A DNA stretch of 64,000 bases, from NCBI RefSeq assembly GCF_003569045.1, contig NZ_BFCB01000002.1, forward strand, positions 1,655,506 to 1,719,505. Reading direction: 5' to 3'. The DNA comes from Aggregatilinea lenta (lineage in GTDB: Bacteria; Chloroflexota; Anaerolineae; Aggregatilineales; Aggregatilineaceae). Of this stretch, positions 9,629 to 17,628 are shown in pieces. Both the position numbers and the translations under genes were made by a program. How positions within the stretch are numbered: position 1 is the stretch's first letter; the number at the start of each line of letters is the position of its first letter. Under the pieces are notes generated by a model. That model ran no database searches. It saw only the letters and a program-made list of their open reading frames with translations, and had not been told where the DNA came from.

Positions 9629-10174
9629 CTACGTCTCTTCCATCTCCTCGAGAATGGAGTAGAGCAGTTCGAGCAGCACGTTCTTGACGCTTTCTTTGTC
9701 GGTCGCCACGCACGGCAGCAGCTTGATGTCGTCATCGATCCGCAGCGCGATACGCAGGTCATCGGCGGCCCAGGCTTCGGGATGGTCCTGCTTGTTCGCC
9801 GCCACGACGTAGGGGGTTGGGGCGTACGCGCGGAAGGTTTCCAGAATGCTCTTCGCCTCGCGGAAAGTTTCCGGCTTGGAGCTGTCCACCATCACCACGA
9901 AGCCGAGCATACCTTCGGCCAGGATCTCCCACATAAAGTCAAACCGGCGCTGGCCGGGGGTGCCGAACAGGTACAGGACCAGATCGTCATCCACGGTGAT
10001 GCGGCCAAAGTCCATCGCCACGGTGGTCGTTTCTTTCGTTCCAAACTCCGCCGAGGTTTCTGAAATCCCCTCATCCGTCGTCACCACATCAATTTCACTG
10101 ATCGAGCGGATGAACTCGGTCTTTCCAGCGTTGAACGGGCCGGTGACGACCATCTTGACGGTTTGAATGGGCAT
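9629..10174 (-). CDS. MglA-like small Ras-superfamily GTPase
   Basis: 181 aa. G1 P-loop GPFNAGKTEF, G3 FGTPGQRRFDF and G4 NKQD are all present, giving a complete nucleotide site. The G3 motif has the PGQ form of the MglA/SRP-beta-like bacterial GTPases (COG2229 group). Such proteins act as cytosolic polarity or signalling switches, usually with Roadblock or DUF4388 partners. A DUF4388 gene lies just upstream on the same strand (82 bp gap), which supports a functional pair. The ATG at 10174 begins MPIQTVKMVVTG; a GTG four codons upstream (10186) is the alternative. The C-terminus ends in an acidic helix. Confidence 0.88.
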   Translation of the reverse strand: MPIQTVKMVVTGPFNAGKTEFIRSISEIDVVTTDEGISETSAEFGTKETTTVAMDFGRITVDDDLVLYLFGTPGQRRFDFMWEILAEGMLGFVVMVDSSKPETFREAKSILETFRAYAPTPYVVAANKQDHPEAWAADDLRIALRIDDDIKLLPCVATDKESVKNVLLELLYSILEEMEET

Positions 10175-10256
10175 GGTCGATCTCACTCTTCCATCGTTAT
10201 GTGCCTGCGCAAGCAGACCTGATTGGGCTTACGGTCGAAAGGGTTCAGGGTCGAAA

Positions 10257-11150
10257 TTAAGATTCCTTGATCCGGGCGATCAACCGCTCTACCACGCTCC
10301 GCTTGACCGTCACCTGCGGACGGGGCGGCCCGGCATAGGCGCCCGGCGCGCCGACCGGTTGCGGCTGGAGATGCGGCGGCTTGAGCAGCTCGACCAGACC
10401 CGCTTGCAGCAGCCCGTAGACCACGCGGCGGATCTCGGTGTCGGTCATGTTGCAGGCTTTGGCAATCTGCCGGATCGAGTTCTTAGGATTGATGAAGGAC
10501 ACCACGCGCCATTCTTCAACGCTGAGGTGAATGCCCCGGAACTTCTCGCTGGGTGATTCCGGAAACTTGAGCGCCATGTCGAGGTTGGGCAGCTCGTCTT
10601 CGAGCGGCTTGATCTCTTTGATGCGGCGCGTGCCTTCGATGATGACGTTTTTGAGGTCGATGGGCACCGTAATGTGGTCGGACGAGGGCAGCTCGTTCTC
10701 CTGAAAGATGAACGGCTCTTTGGCCCACGCCATCATGTCATACATGATATCCACGGTGTGCTGCTGGATGCTGCGCACGATGTCCGTCTGGTTGACGTAG
10801 TTCGCGTTGATCAGCATCAGCGCGAGCGCCTTGTCGGAGTATTTCGCCCCGCGCTCGCGGATGATCCGCGCCTGCTCGGCGTTGAGCTTGCCCGCCCTGT
10901 GCAGCACGTTCGCCAGATGCCCGTCCTGGCTCCCCATCGCCGCCAGGATCAGCTTGCCGTCACGGAACCATGCGGCGGCGCGCTCCGCACCCGGCACGAC
11001 CTTCGGGCGTTTGTTGCCCGCGCCGTCGGTGATGGTTTCTTTCGTGACCACTGGCTCATACACGCGGAGGGTCCCGGTCTTATGAGCCAGGCTGATCAGG
11101 TTCAAGATCTGGGTGGTGCTAAAGTCAGCCAGGTTCCCTTTGAGTGCCAT
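10257..11150 (-). CDS. DUF4388 domain protein with C-terminal winged-helix-like region
   Basis: 297 aa. The first about 100 residues fit DUF4388 (MALKGNLADFSTTQILNLI, SLAHKTGTLRV, then a strand containing WFRDGKLILAAMG). This domain is common in Chloroflexota, Deinococcus and Myxococcus next to MglA-type GTPases and two-component genes. Residues about 225-265 (IRQIAKACNMTDTEIRRVVY) look like a small winged helix. The end is Pro-rich and basic. I chose the ATG at 11150 because it has an AGGA site about 11 nt upstream and starts the recognisable domain; the frame remains open upstream to 11378 without domain content. It probably pairs with the GTPase gene that follows. Confidence 0.82.
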   Translation of the reverse strand: MALKGNLADFSTTQILNLISLAHKTGTLRVYEPVVTKETITDGAGNKRPKVVPGAERAAAWFRDGKLILAAMGSQDGHLANVLHRAGKLNAEQARIIRERGAKYSDKALALMLINANYVNQTDIVRSIQQHTVDIMYDMMAWAKEPFIFQENELPSSDHITVPIDLKNVIIEGTRRIKEIKPLEDELPNLDMALKFPESPSEKFRGIHLSVEEWRVVSFINPKNSIRQIAKACNMTDTEIRRVVYGLLQAGLVELLKPPHLQPQPVGAPGAYAGPPRPQVTVKRSVVERLIARIKES

Positions 11151-11409
11151 CAGCGCTGTTCCTAACTTCGGAATGGATTCAAGCCGGCGGGAGAACCGCG
11201 TTGTTGGCCAAGCGGCATTGATCGCGGCATTATACCCCGCCCCAACAGGCGAGTCAATTAGGGTTAAGAAAGCATAGTTTAACGTTAAGACGGCGCTCGA
11301 AACTTCTGTCCTACGATTTTCCCACGATGTTAGGGTTACCGTGCATATTATGCTACATTCGTCTGATTCAGGGAACAAGGAGCTTTAAGTACTGGTAGAC
11401 GAATAATTC

Positions 11410-12585
11410 GTGAAAATGTCCCGCTTCGCCCACCTGCTCACTCGCCGCCTGGTGCGCCGTCTCACCGGCCCTGCCGCGCGCCCGACCCTGGTGCTCTTAG
11501 TCGCGCTCGCGGTGCTCGCCGCCGGATGCGACCTGCACGGCAGCACCCTGCGCATTACGGCGACACCGGCCCTGACGAGCGCCCGGTCCACCTCCGTGCC
11601 GCCGACCCTCGGACCGCCGACGCCCACGCCCACCGCCGAGTACCCGGCGGCCTACAACCCGCTGACCGGGCTGACCGTAGACGATCCATCCGTGCTCCAG
11701 CGCCGCCCGCTGGCCGCGAAAATCTCCAACGCGCCGGACATCGTACGGCCCCAGGCGGGCATCTCAGACGCCGACATGGTCTTCGAACATTATACTGAAG
11801 GTCGCCTGACGCGCTTTACGGCCATTTTCTGGACGCATACGCCGCCGCGTCTCGGCTCAATTCGCTCGGCGCGCCTGCTCGACATGGAGATCCCGTCCAT
11901 GTACGGCACACTGCTGGTCTATTCGGGCGCGAGCGAGCCGATCCGCCAGCGTATCGCGTCGCTGCCGTTTGCCCCGCGCGCCTTCGAGGGCGTGACGGTC
12001 GGGCCGCCGCTGTACTTCCGCGACCCGGAGATCGAAGTGCCGCACAACCTGTTCGCCGTGCCGTCCGAAGTTTGGGCGCGCGCCGACACGATGGGCGTCG
12101 ATACGCCACCCGTGATCAACGATATCCCCTTCGACGACGCGCCGCCGCCCGGAGACGGGCCGGTCACGTCGATCACTGTGAACTACGGGCCGGATGTGGT
12201 CGAGTGGCAGTACGACGCGGACACAGGGCGCTACGCGCGCTTCGTGGACGGGGAACCGCACCGCGACGCCAACAACAACGCGCAGGTGACGGCATCGAAC
12301 GTGGTCGTCGTCTATGCTTATCACCAGCCGGATCTGAGCATCGTGGAGAGCGAATGGCAGGGCAGCAAGAGCTTCTCGATCGAGATCCAGATCTGGACGC
12401 TGGGGCCGGTCAAGGTCTTCCGCGACGGCGAGGAGATCGACGGCTGGTGGATGCGCTGGGAGGAAGACAGGCCGCTGACCTTCTGGCGCGACGAGGACGG
12501 CACGCAGCCCATCCCACTCAAACCGGGCAACACGTGGTTCCAGGTCGTGCCGCTCGACTTCGAGGACGTGACCACCGGCTCATGA
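11410..12585 (+). CDS. DUF3048 family lipoprotein
   Basis: 391 aa. A basic N-terminus and hydrophobic stretch end in lipobox LAAGC, so the mature protein is probably a lipid-anchored extracytoplasmic lipoprotein. A Thr/Pro-rich linker follows (about residues 55-75). The body carries DUF3048 features: YNPLTGLTVDD, RRPLAAKISNAPDIVRPQAG, ISDADMVFEHYTEG, LGSIRSARLLDMEI, and later EWQYDADTGRYARFVDGEPH. The family (YerB-like) has unknown molecular function. The start is uncertain: GTG at 11410 or ATG two codons on, and neither has a clear ribosome site. It is divergent from the DUF4388 gene, with regulatory space of about 260 bp between them. Confidence 0.85.
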   Translation: MKMSRFAHLLTRRLVRRLTGPAARPTLVLLVALAVLAAGCDLHGSTLRITATPALTSARSTSVPPTLGPPTPTPTAEYPAAYNPLTGLTVDDPSVLQRRPLAAKISNAPDIVRPQAGISDADMVFEHYTEGRLTRFTAIFWTHTPPRLGSIRSARLLDMEIPSMYGTLLVYSGASEPIRQRIASLPFAPRAFEGVTVGPPLYFRDPEIEVPHNLFAVPSEVWARADTMGVDTPPVINDIPFDDAPPPGDGPVTSITVNYGPDVVEWQYDADTGRYARFVDGEPHRDANNNAQVTASNVVVVYAYHQPDLSIVESEWQGSKSFSIEIQIWTLGPVKVFRDGEEIDGWWMRWEEDRPLTFWRDEDGTQPIPLKPGNTWFQVVPLDFEDVTTGS

Positions 12586-12644
12586 CACGCCAGGACACAG
12601 GCGTACAATAGAGATACTGGAATGGCCGGGGGTCGAACAGCCGG

Positions 12645-13190
12645 ATGAACAGCATCTCATTTGCGGATGTCCTGCTATGGGGCGGCGCGCTTCTGCTCGG
12701 CGGGCTGACCTTATACCATGGTGCGCTAATTTCCGGCTTCTACAAAGATCCACTCCTCGCGCGTTTTCGCCGCTACGGTGAGGAACGCCGCCCTGCCCCC
12801 GCGCTCAGCTTCCTGGTCGTGCTCGGCACGTGGTGCATGCTGATGGCGATCATCGCCCGCTCGCTCACACAGCGCTTCCTGGTGCTGCAAGGCAACCTGC
12901 TCCCCCTGGTATTTTTCGTGTTGGCGGCGATGGCATTCAGCGGCGCGGTTACCGTCGCGCGCGTCGAAGCGCTGCGCGTGATGCTGCCGCGCTGGTACTT
13001 CGACCTGCTGCTGACCGCCTCACGCGAGGAGCGGCGGCTGATCGCGTACGCGTGGCTGCGGCTGCCGCGCAAGATGCGCTGGCACCTGAACGGCGACCAG
13101 GCGGCCTTTCGGGTCTGGGCGGACATGGTGCGCCTCACGATCATCTACGGCGCGCGCGATCCCGACGATCCGTGGGCGCAGTGGGTGTAG
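12645..13190 (+). CDS. Conserved-looking membrane protein of unknown function
   Basis: 181 aa. Three hydrophobic segments are visible, at about residues 8-30, 52-72 and 83-103 (LLPLVFFVLAAMAFSGAVTV). A cytosolic, Arg-rich C-terminal half follows with a Trp-containing helix. I do not recognise a family. It lies 59 bp after the DUF3048 lipoprotein on the same strand and may share its transcript. No signal peptide cleavage site is seen. Confidence 0.65.
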   Translation: MNSISFADVLLWGGALLLGGLTLYHGALISGFYKDPLLARFRRYGEERRPAPALSFLVVLGTWCMLMAIIARSLTQRFLVLQGNLLPLVFFVLAAMAFSGAVTVARVEALRVMLPRWYFDLLLTASREERRLIAYAWLRLPRKMRWHLNGDQAAFRVWADMVRLTIIYGARDPDDPWAQWV

Positions 13191-13200
13191 GGTAAGAGCA

Positions 13201-13342
13201 CCTCACCCCCGGCCCCTCTCCAATCTGGGTTGGAGAGGGGAGACAAGCAAACAGTTCGCAGGTTTTGTAGGGACGGGTTTGCAACCGCCCGTTTTCAGCC
13301 GATCATCACATATCAACGTAGGGGCGTATTGCGATACGCCCC
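13201..13342. repeat. Composite intergenic repeat island (types D, C and A)
   Basis: Three modules lie in a row. 13201-13240 is type D (CCTCACCCCCGGCCCCTCTC, then CAATCTGGGTTGGAGAGGGG). 13267-13291 is type C (GTAGGGACGGGTTTGC, then AACCGCCCG). 13318-13342 is type A (GTAGGGGCGTATTGCG, then ATACGCCCC). It separates the convergent membrane-protein and prenyltransferase genes and may also serve as a bidirectional terminator, because each unit is an inverted repeat. Confidence 0.85.
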
Positions 13343-13371
13343 ATTTTTGCCCAACGGATCGTGGGTTTCGC

Positions 13372-14268
13372 TTACGCGATCACAATCGGGACCTGGAGCA
13401 TTTCGCCCATCGTGGCGGTGTAGTCCAGCTCCATCTTGGTGTAAACTTCGCCGTGCGCATAGGCCGTGTTGTAGATATAACGGCGCTCGTCGGCGTAAGT
13501 CGGCGCCTCGGCAATAAAGCGCGTCAGGTGCTCCGGCAACTTGAGCGGCACGTGTTCCAGCGGCACGGGCAGCACGTAGCTCAGGCGCACGATGTCGGGC
13601 GAATCCCAATTGAACGTCAGGTAAATTGACGCGGCTGTGGCGTTGGTCAGAACCTCGTCTTCCGGCGGCACGAGGAAGCCCGCGTCCGCGATCTGCCCCG
13701 CGACTTTTTGAGGCGTGAACAGCTCGCGCCCCCCGGTGAAGCAGTACAGGTTCACCGTGCGGCTGAGGTAATCCAGTGCCAGCAGGCTGACGGTGCTCAG
13801 GTCATACTTCTTATAGTAGTCCATCACGTTGCGCACGCTGTCGGGCAGGGCCGGGATGCGACACACCTCCTCGATCGTCGTGCGAGCCTTCATGAACGGC
13901 CAGATCTTGCGCATGCCGTGCGTGACGCTCACGTCGATCCCGTAGCCGCAAAAGGAAATGGCCTCGTTGAGCGCCGGAAGCAAGTCGTAAATTGGGTGAC
14001 CGTCGGGGTTCAGGAATCCCTTCTCCACGGCCACCGGGTACGGATCGTAGCCCTGCACCGTATCCACGTAGCGGATGTCGAGGTCGCGCTTGCCGGCGGG
14101 ATGCGAGGTGGTGCGCATCGCCACTGCCGCGCCGGTAAAAAACGGCTCATACGTGCGCATCACCGGCACGTATCGATCTTCCAGCGGCTCGACTTCACAG
14201 ATCTGCGCCGCCGCCTCGATATCGCGGAACAATACCTCTAGCGTCCTGGTTTTCGTTTCAATCACCAT
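13372..14268 (-). CDS. ABBA-fold aromatic prenyltransferase (NphB/CloQ-like)
   Basis: 298 aa, close to the usual length of about 300. Recalled NphB/CloQ features can be followed along the chain: DLDIRYVD (NphB LDFSIS, with the Mg-binding Asp), VEKGFLNPDGHPIYDLL (NphB VEKGL...GHPVDDLL), MRKIWPFM (NphB FKKTYAFF), LDYLSRTVNLYC (NphB MDYKKRQVNLYF) and LTFNWDSPDIVRLSYV (NphB PTLNWETGKIDRLCF). The family transfers dimethylallyl, geranyl or farnesyl groups onto aromatic acceptors in the cytosol. No polyketide, aminocoumarin or isoprenoid genes flank it, so the acceptor is unknown. The ATG at 14268 is preceded by GGGAG at the right distance. It is an orphan in this window. Confidence 0.85.
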   Translation of the reverse strand: MVIETKTRTLEVLFRDIEAAAQICEVEPLEDRYVPVMRTYEPFFTGAAVAMRTTSHPAGKRDLDIRYVDTVQGYDPYPVAVEKGFLNPDGHPIYDLLPALNEAISFCGYGIDVSVTHGMRKIWPFMKARTTIEEVCRIPALPDSVRNVMDYYKKYDLSTVSLLALDYLSRTVNLYCFTGGRELFTPQKVAGQIADAGFLVPPEDEVLTNATAASIYLTFNWDSPDIVRLSYVLPVPLEHVPLKLPEHLTRFIAEAPTYADERRYIYNTAYAHGEVYTKMELDYTATMGEMLQVPIVIA

Positions 14269-14437
14269 GCGAGTCTCCCTCTCAGCAACCTGGATGCAGC
14301 AATTTAAGCGGGCCATCGGGCAGTGACGCAGTCAATGCGCAAAACCCCTGGACGTGCAGATTCTTGCTATGCGGAGAGACACAAACGCCCGCCCGGAGAA
14401 GGCGGGTGACGTCGCGGAAACTCCACACCCGGCTTCA

Positions 14438-14465
14438 ATGTAAGGAAATCAATGCGGGGAGTCAA
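14438..14465 (-). promoter_or_regulatory. Candidate sigma70-type promoter for the prenyltransferase gene
   Basis: Read on the minus strand: TTGACT, 16-nt spacer, TTACAT. It would give a leader of about 160 nt before the ATG at 14268. Judged by eye only. Confidence 0.4.
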
Positions 14466-14609
14466 TAGGATATGAATACTGAAGTAATTAGCTTTTACTT
14501 TTCAGATAATATTTTAAAACATAATTCACATTCACAAAAAAAGTAAACTCGACACTGAGATTTAATGAACGTGTATGGATCAACTTTGTATTTAATGTGT
14601 AAATTTTTA

Positions 14610-14637
14610 TTGCCCAATAGAAAAGAAACAATAAAAT
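14610..14637 (+). promoter_or_regulatory. Candidate promoter for the 14688 gene
   Basis: TTGCCC, 16-nt spacer, TAAAAT inside the AT-rich block, about 50 bp before the ATG. AT-rich DNA gives many chance matches, so this is tentative. Confidence 0.3.
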
Positions 14638-14687
14638 TAACCTGTACGAATTAACGATTCGTCTCTTCTTGGGTAGGAGCAAACATC

Positions 14688-15083
14688 ATGGCACAGCAAA
14701 TCGAAAAAATCCCGGAGCATTCCATCATCCTGATTCACTTCAAGGGTTGGGTCGACCCCGTTGCGGAGATCGATCCCCTGCTGAACGCCGTCGTGGAATT
14801 CAAGCGCCAGACCAACAGACACGTCTACCGCGTGCTGGACTTTTCGCAGGCAAAGCTGGACTTTGGCGAGATGGTTCAGGGCATGGGGATTGAGATCAAC
14901 CGTGAGGGCGGCAGCAACGATCCTGGCGTCACCACCTACTTCGTCGTCAACGACGACATGCACAAGCTGGGCGTGCAGAGCCTCCAACAGCAGGACCAGT
15001 ATGGCAAAGCGCCGGTCCAATTCTTCATGAGCTGCGACGAAGCCATCGAGCATGCCAAGGCGGAGACTGCCCAGGCCAGCTAA
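14688..15083 (+). CDS. Small cytosolic protein, possibly SpoIIAA/STAS-like
   Basis: 131 aa. Alternating strands and helices (SIILIHFKGWVDPVAEIDPL, VYRVLDFSQAKLDFGEMV, VTTYFVVNDDMHKLGVQS, PVQFFMSCDEAIEHAKAE) suggest a small alpha/beta fold like the SpoIIAA-like proteins often seen in Chloroflexota. I cannot assign a function. GGAGC lies 9 nt before the ATG, a good ribosome site. The gene has its own AT-rich promoter region and is alone on its strand. Confidence 0.7.
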   Translation: MAQQIEKIPEHSIILIHFKGWVDPVAEIDPLLNAVVEFKRQTNRHVYRVLDFSQAKLDFGEMVQGMGIEINREGGSNDPGVTTYFVVNDDMHKLGVQSLQQQDQYGKAPVQFFMSCDEAIEHAKAETAQAS

Positions 15084-15158
15084 CGCACCATCCACAGCGT
15101 CCACAGGCCCGTTTCTGGCGGATGACGGGCTTGTGGGCGCTGCCCACGCAGCGGCGAA

Positions 15159-15683
15159 CTATGCCAGCGCTTTTTGCAGCACGATCACCACGTGCAGATT
15201 GCGTCCGAAGGGGCGCGGTCCGGTGCGGCGCAGTTCGGCATAACCTAACCGCTGCCAGAAGCGCAGCGCATCCCTATTCGGCTCGACCACGCCCAGGCCG
15301 ATGGCGCGCGCGCCCTGGCTGGCCGCCCACGCCTCGAACGCGCCCACGACCGACGCGCCCAGTCCGTGCCCGCGCTGCTCCGGCGCGATCATCAACAGGC
15401 CGATAAACCACACGTCTGGCATCGGATAGCCGACCATCGCGTCGAGCACGCCGACCAGCCGGTCCCCCCGCCACAGCCCCAACAGGCGCTTGTCGTCCAG
15501 CGTCTTGCCGGGTGCCAGATCGGCCATGACGTCGAACGCCGCTTCGGCGTCTGGCGGCTGACCCTCCACCAGCACCGTGTAATCGTCACAGGCTTCGAGC
15601 AGCGTTTGCAGCGCGCCCGCATCCTGGGGCGTGAGTTCCCGCGCCTCGACCTGTCCCACCGTAAAGACCGGCATAGGATGCAC
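15159..15683 (-). CDS. GNAT-family N-acetyltransferase
   Basis: 174 aa. The acetyl-CoA pyrophosphate-binding motif A is clear: IGLLMIAPEQRGHGLGASVV (Q/R-x-x-G-x-G/A form, RGHGLG). The last motif NRDALRFWQRLGY is typical of the GNAT C-terminal helix. The acceptor substrate cannot be predicted. The GTG at 15683 has AGGGGC upstream; an ATG three codons in (15674) is the alternative. The gene starts only 9 bp after the stop of the NUDIX-like gene and is probably in an operon with it. Confidence 0.85.
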   Translation of the reverse strand: MHPMPVFTVGQVEARELTPQDAGALQTLLEACDDYTVLVEGQPPDAEAAFDVMADLAPGKTLDDKRLLGLWRGDRLVGVLDAMVGYPMPDVWFIGLLMIAPEQRGHGLGASVVGAFEAWAASQGARAIGLGVVEPNRDALRFWQRLGYAELRRTGPRPFGRNLHVVIVLQKALA

Positions 15684-15692
15684 CGCCCGCCC

Positions 15693-16337
15693 CTAATAGC
15701 CGGGCGCGACACGCGCGTCCGTGGGGGGGTGCAGCACGGCCTGCCCGTTGATGCGTACCGAGCGGGATGCGCCATCCACGTCCATCTCGACGGTGCCGCA
15801 GTTGTCGATCAGATCGTGCGTGGTCCACAGCGCGCCGCTTTCGGGCGGCAGATCGAGCAACAGGCCGAGCGTGCCCGGCGTGGTGAAAGTCACGTTATAA
15901 ATTTCGAAGAAATAATGGGTGAGCACGCCGGTCTGCCCCAGGCGGCCCGTGAAGCCTTCCTGCTCCACGGTCCATAGCCGCTGCCAGCTCACGTCGCGCG
16001 CGGTCAGCGACGGCAGCAGGCTCGATTCGAGCACGAGTTCTTCGTGCAGCTCGCGGAACGGCGTCAGTTCGCGGCCTTCACCACGATAGAACCACACACG
16101 GAAGTCGTCCAGCGCGGCGTGCGGCAGGGTGAGGCGCAGATCGCGCGAATTGGCGTCTTCGAACTCGGCGCCCATTTCCAGCACGGGCCGCGCGTCATCG
16201 ACCGTCAGCGCGCCGCCGATCGGCGACAGGATATACACGCCTCGGCGGCGGCGGTTCTCGTTGATCAGCAGGAGATAGCGCCCTTCGTGCGCGATGCGGC
16301 ACAGCACGGCACAGCTTATACGAATACGGTTTTCCAT
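15693..16337 (-). CDS. NUDIX-like protein, possibly SMODS-associated NUDIX type
   Basis: 214 aa from the ATG at 16337 (AGGGAG 5 nt upstream). It begins with strands RISCAVLCRI and GRYLLLINENRRRRGVYIL, then SPIGGAL, and a helix carrying TPFRELHEELVLE, which fits the REXXEE part of a Nudix box. By recall, the order (sugar-like GGAL turn, DLRLTLP strand, FYRGEGRELTPFRELHEEL) resembles the NUDIX variant found beside SMODS nucleotidyltransferases in predicted conflict systems, but no SMODS gene lies nearby. It could equally be a housekeeping nucleotide-processing protein. It is divergent from dprA and upstream of a GNAT gene. Confidence 0.55.
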   Translation of the reverse strand: MENRIRISCAVLCRIAHEGRYLLLINENRRRRGVYILSPIGGALTVDDARPVLEMGAEFEDANSRDLRLTLPHAALDDFRVWFYRGEGRELTPFRELHEELVLESSLLPSLTARDVSWQRLWTVEQEGFTGRLGQTGVLTHYFFEIYNVTFTTPGTLGLLLDLPPESGALWTTHDLIDNCGTVEMDVDGASRSVRINGQAVLHPPTDARVAPGY

Positions 16338-16526
16338 ACCGGCTCCCTGGCTGCTCTCACCATGCAAATTGTCGCGCGGCGCGCGCCAAACGACAACCCG
16401 CCCACCTTACACGACGCTTGCCCCGTCAGGCCGTCAGGGTTAGGCTTATACGCAGCGCAGCCATCTTCCGGCTGCGCGTGCATCCTGGCTGTTCATGGAG
16501 AGAGCGGCGACGGCTGCCGCCAGCCT

Positions 16527-17417
16527 ATGATCGACGATCCCGTACCGGAACTCGTGCAATCCGTGGCCCTGGGCCTGATTCCTGGACTGGGCAGCAAGAC
16601 GCTCTACCGCCTGCTCGACGCGTTCGGCGCGTTGGACGGCATCTTTGAGGCCCCGCACGACGCGCTGCTGGCCGTGCGCGGCATCGGCCCCAAGCTGGCC
16701 GCCGCCATTCGGGCCGCCGACCTCGACCGGACCCGCGAGGACATTATCCGCTGGCGTGCCGGGGGCATCCAGATCGCCCGCCGCGACGATCCGTGCTTCC
16801 CGCGTCTGCTGCGCGAGCTGGACGATGCGCCGCCAGTTCTGTTCTGGCGCGGCGATCTGCGTCCCGACGAAGCACGCACCGTCGCCATCGTCGGCACGCG
16901 CACGCCGTCCGCCCCGGCCCGACGCACGGCGGAGGCACTCGCAGGGGCATTGTCTGCTTGCGGCTGCACAATCGTCAGTGGGCTGGCCGCCGGGATCGAT
17001 ACCGCCGCCCACCGGGGTGCGCTGCACGCCGGCACGCGCACGCTTGCCGTACTGGGCAGCGGCGTGAATAGGGTTTACCCGCCGGGCAATCAGGCGTTGG
17101 CCCGGCAGATCGTCGCCAGCGGCGCGGTGATCGCGGAGGTGCATCCCAACGCAGGTCCGAATGCTCCGGCGCTGGTCGCGCGCAACCGGCTGATCAGCGG
17201 CCTGAGCGATGCGGTGATCGTCGTCGAAGCGGGCGCGACGAGCGGCAGCCTGCATGCGGCTCGCTTCGCGGGGGCGCAGGGACGCGCCGTGTATGCCGTC
17301 GAGTGCGCCGCTGCCGGAACGCAGCATCTGATCGAGACGGGAGCCGCGCAGCCACTGCCGCCTACCGCTGGCGCGTGGTACGCGCTTGCGGAGCGGCTCG
17401 CCGCCGGGATGTTCTAG
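16527..17417 (+). CDS. dprA: DNA processing protein DprA (Smf)
   Basis: 296 aa. An N-terminal helix-hairpin-helix region (VALGLIPGLGSKTLYRLLD, VRGIGPKLAAAI) is followed by the DprA Rossmann-like core: VAIVGTRTPSAPARRTAEAL, IVSGLAAGIDTAAHRGAL, LAVLGSGVNRVYPPGN, ALVARNRLISGLSDAVIVVE and SGSLHAARFAGAQGRAVYAV. In the known family DprA loads RecA onto incoming single-stranded DNA during natural transformation. The C-terminal winged helix present in many homologues is absent here. The ATG at 16527 was chosen by domain boundary; its ribosome site is weak. No com genes are in the window. Confidence 0.93.
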   Translation: MIDDPVPELVQSVALGLIPGLGSKTLYRLLDAFGALDGIFEAPHDALLAVRGIGPKLAAAIRAADLDRTREDIIRWRAGGIQIARRDDPCFPRLLRELDDAPPVLFWRGDLRPDEARTVAIVGTRTPSAPARRTAEALAGALSACGCTIVSGLAAGIDTAAHRGALHAGTRTLAVLGSGVNRVYPPGNQALARQIVASGAVIAEVHPNAGPNAPALVARNRLISGLSDAVIVVEAGATSGSLHAARFAGAQGRAVYAVECAAAGTQHLIETGAAQPLPPTAGAWYALAERLAAGMF

Positions 17418-17525
17418 CGGCCCGGCAGCGTTTTTAAAGATCGAGTAGTATTGAGGTACGCGCGGCCAGGCCCTTCCGGCAGTCTGGGCACCGCCGACTG
17501 TAGCACTTTGACGGAGGCGCGCCGC

Positions 17526-17554
17526 TTGACGACCCAACATAGATCTGTTTTAAT
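17526..17554 (+). promoter_or_regulatory. Sigma70-type promoter for the 17629 gene
   Basis: TTGACG, 17-nt spacer, TTTAAT, in the 211-bp gap after dprA. It leaves a leader of about 70 nt before the ATG. Confidence 0.55.
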
Positions 17555-17628
17555 GGGACTACATTTGTGGGTTTGTTTTTGGTTAGTGGGATATATGGGC
17601 TTTCCCCACGGGAAAAGGTAGGCTCGCC

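Larger units (their letters stand above)
14269..14687. other. Intergenic region between divergent genes, with an AT-rich block
   Basis: There is no convincing gene in this 419-bp stretch. 14461-14665 is strikingly AT-rich compared with everything around it. On the minus strand it ends in a candidate promoter for the prenyltransferase gene. The leader that follows contains a GC-rich hairpin (14374-14410) and a T-box-like string (see findings). On the plus strand it holds a candidate promoter for the 14688 gene. A 64-codon minus-strand frame in the AT-rich block was rejected. Confidence 0.6.

Noticed and set aside
13201-13342. Repeat islands as CRISPR
   Set aside because: Units differ in type and order and there are no regular spacers.
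14488-14682. 64-codon minus-strand open frame in the AT-rich block
   Set aside because: Built of Leu/Lys/Asn-rich residues expected from AT-rich DNA, with no ribosome site, and it overlaps the ribosome site of the 14688 gene.
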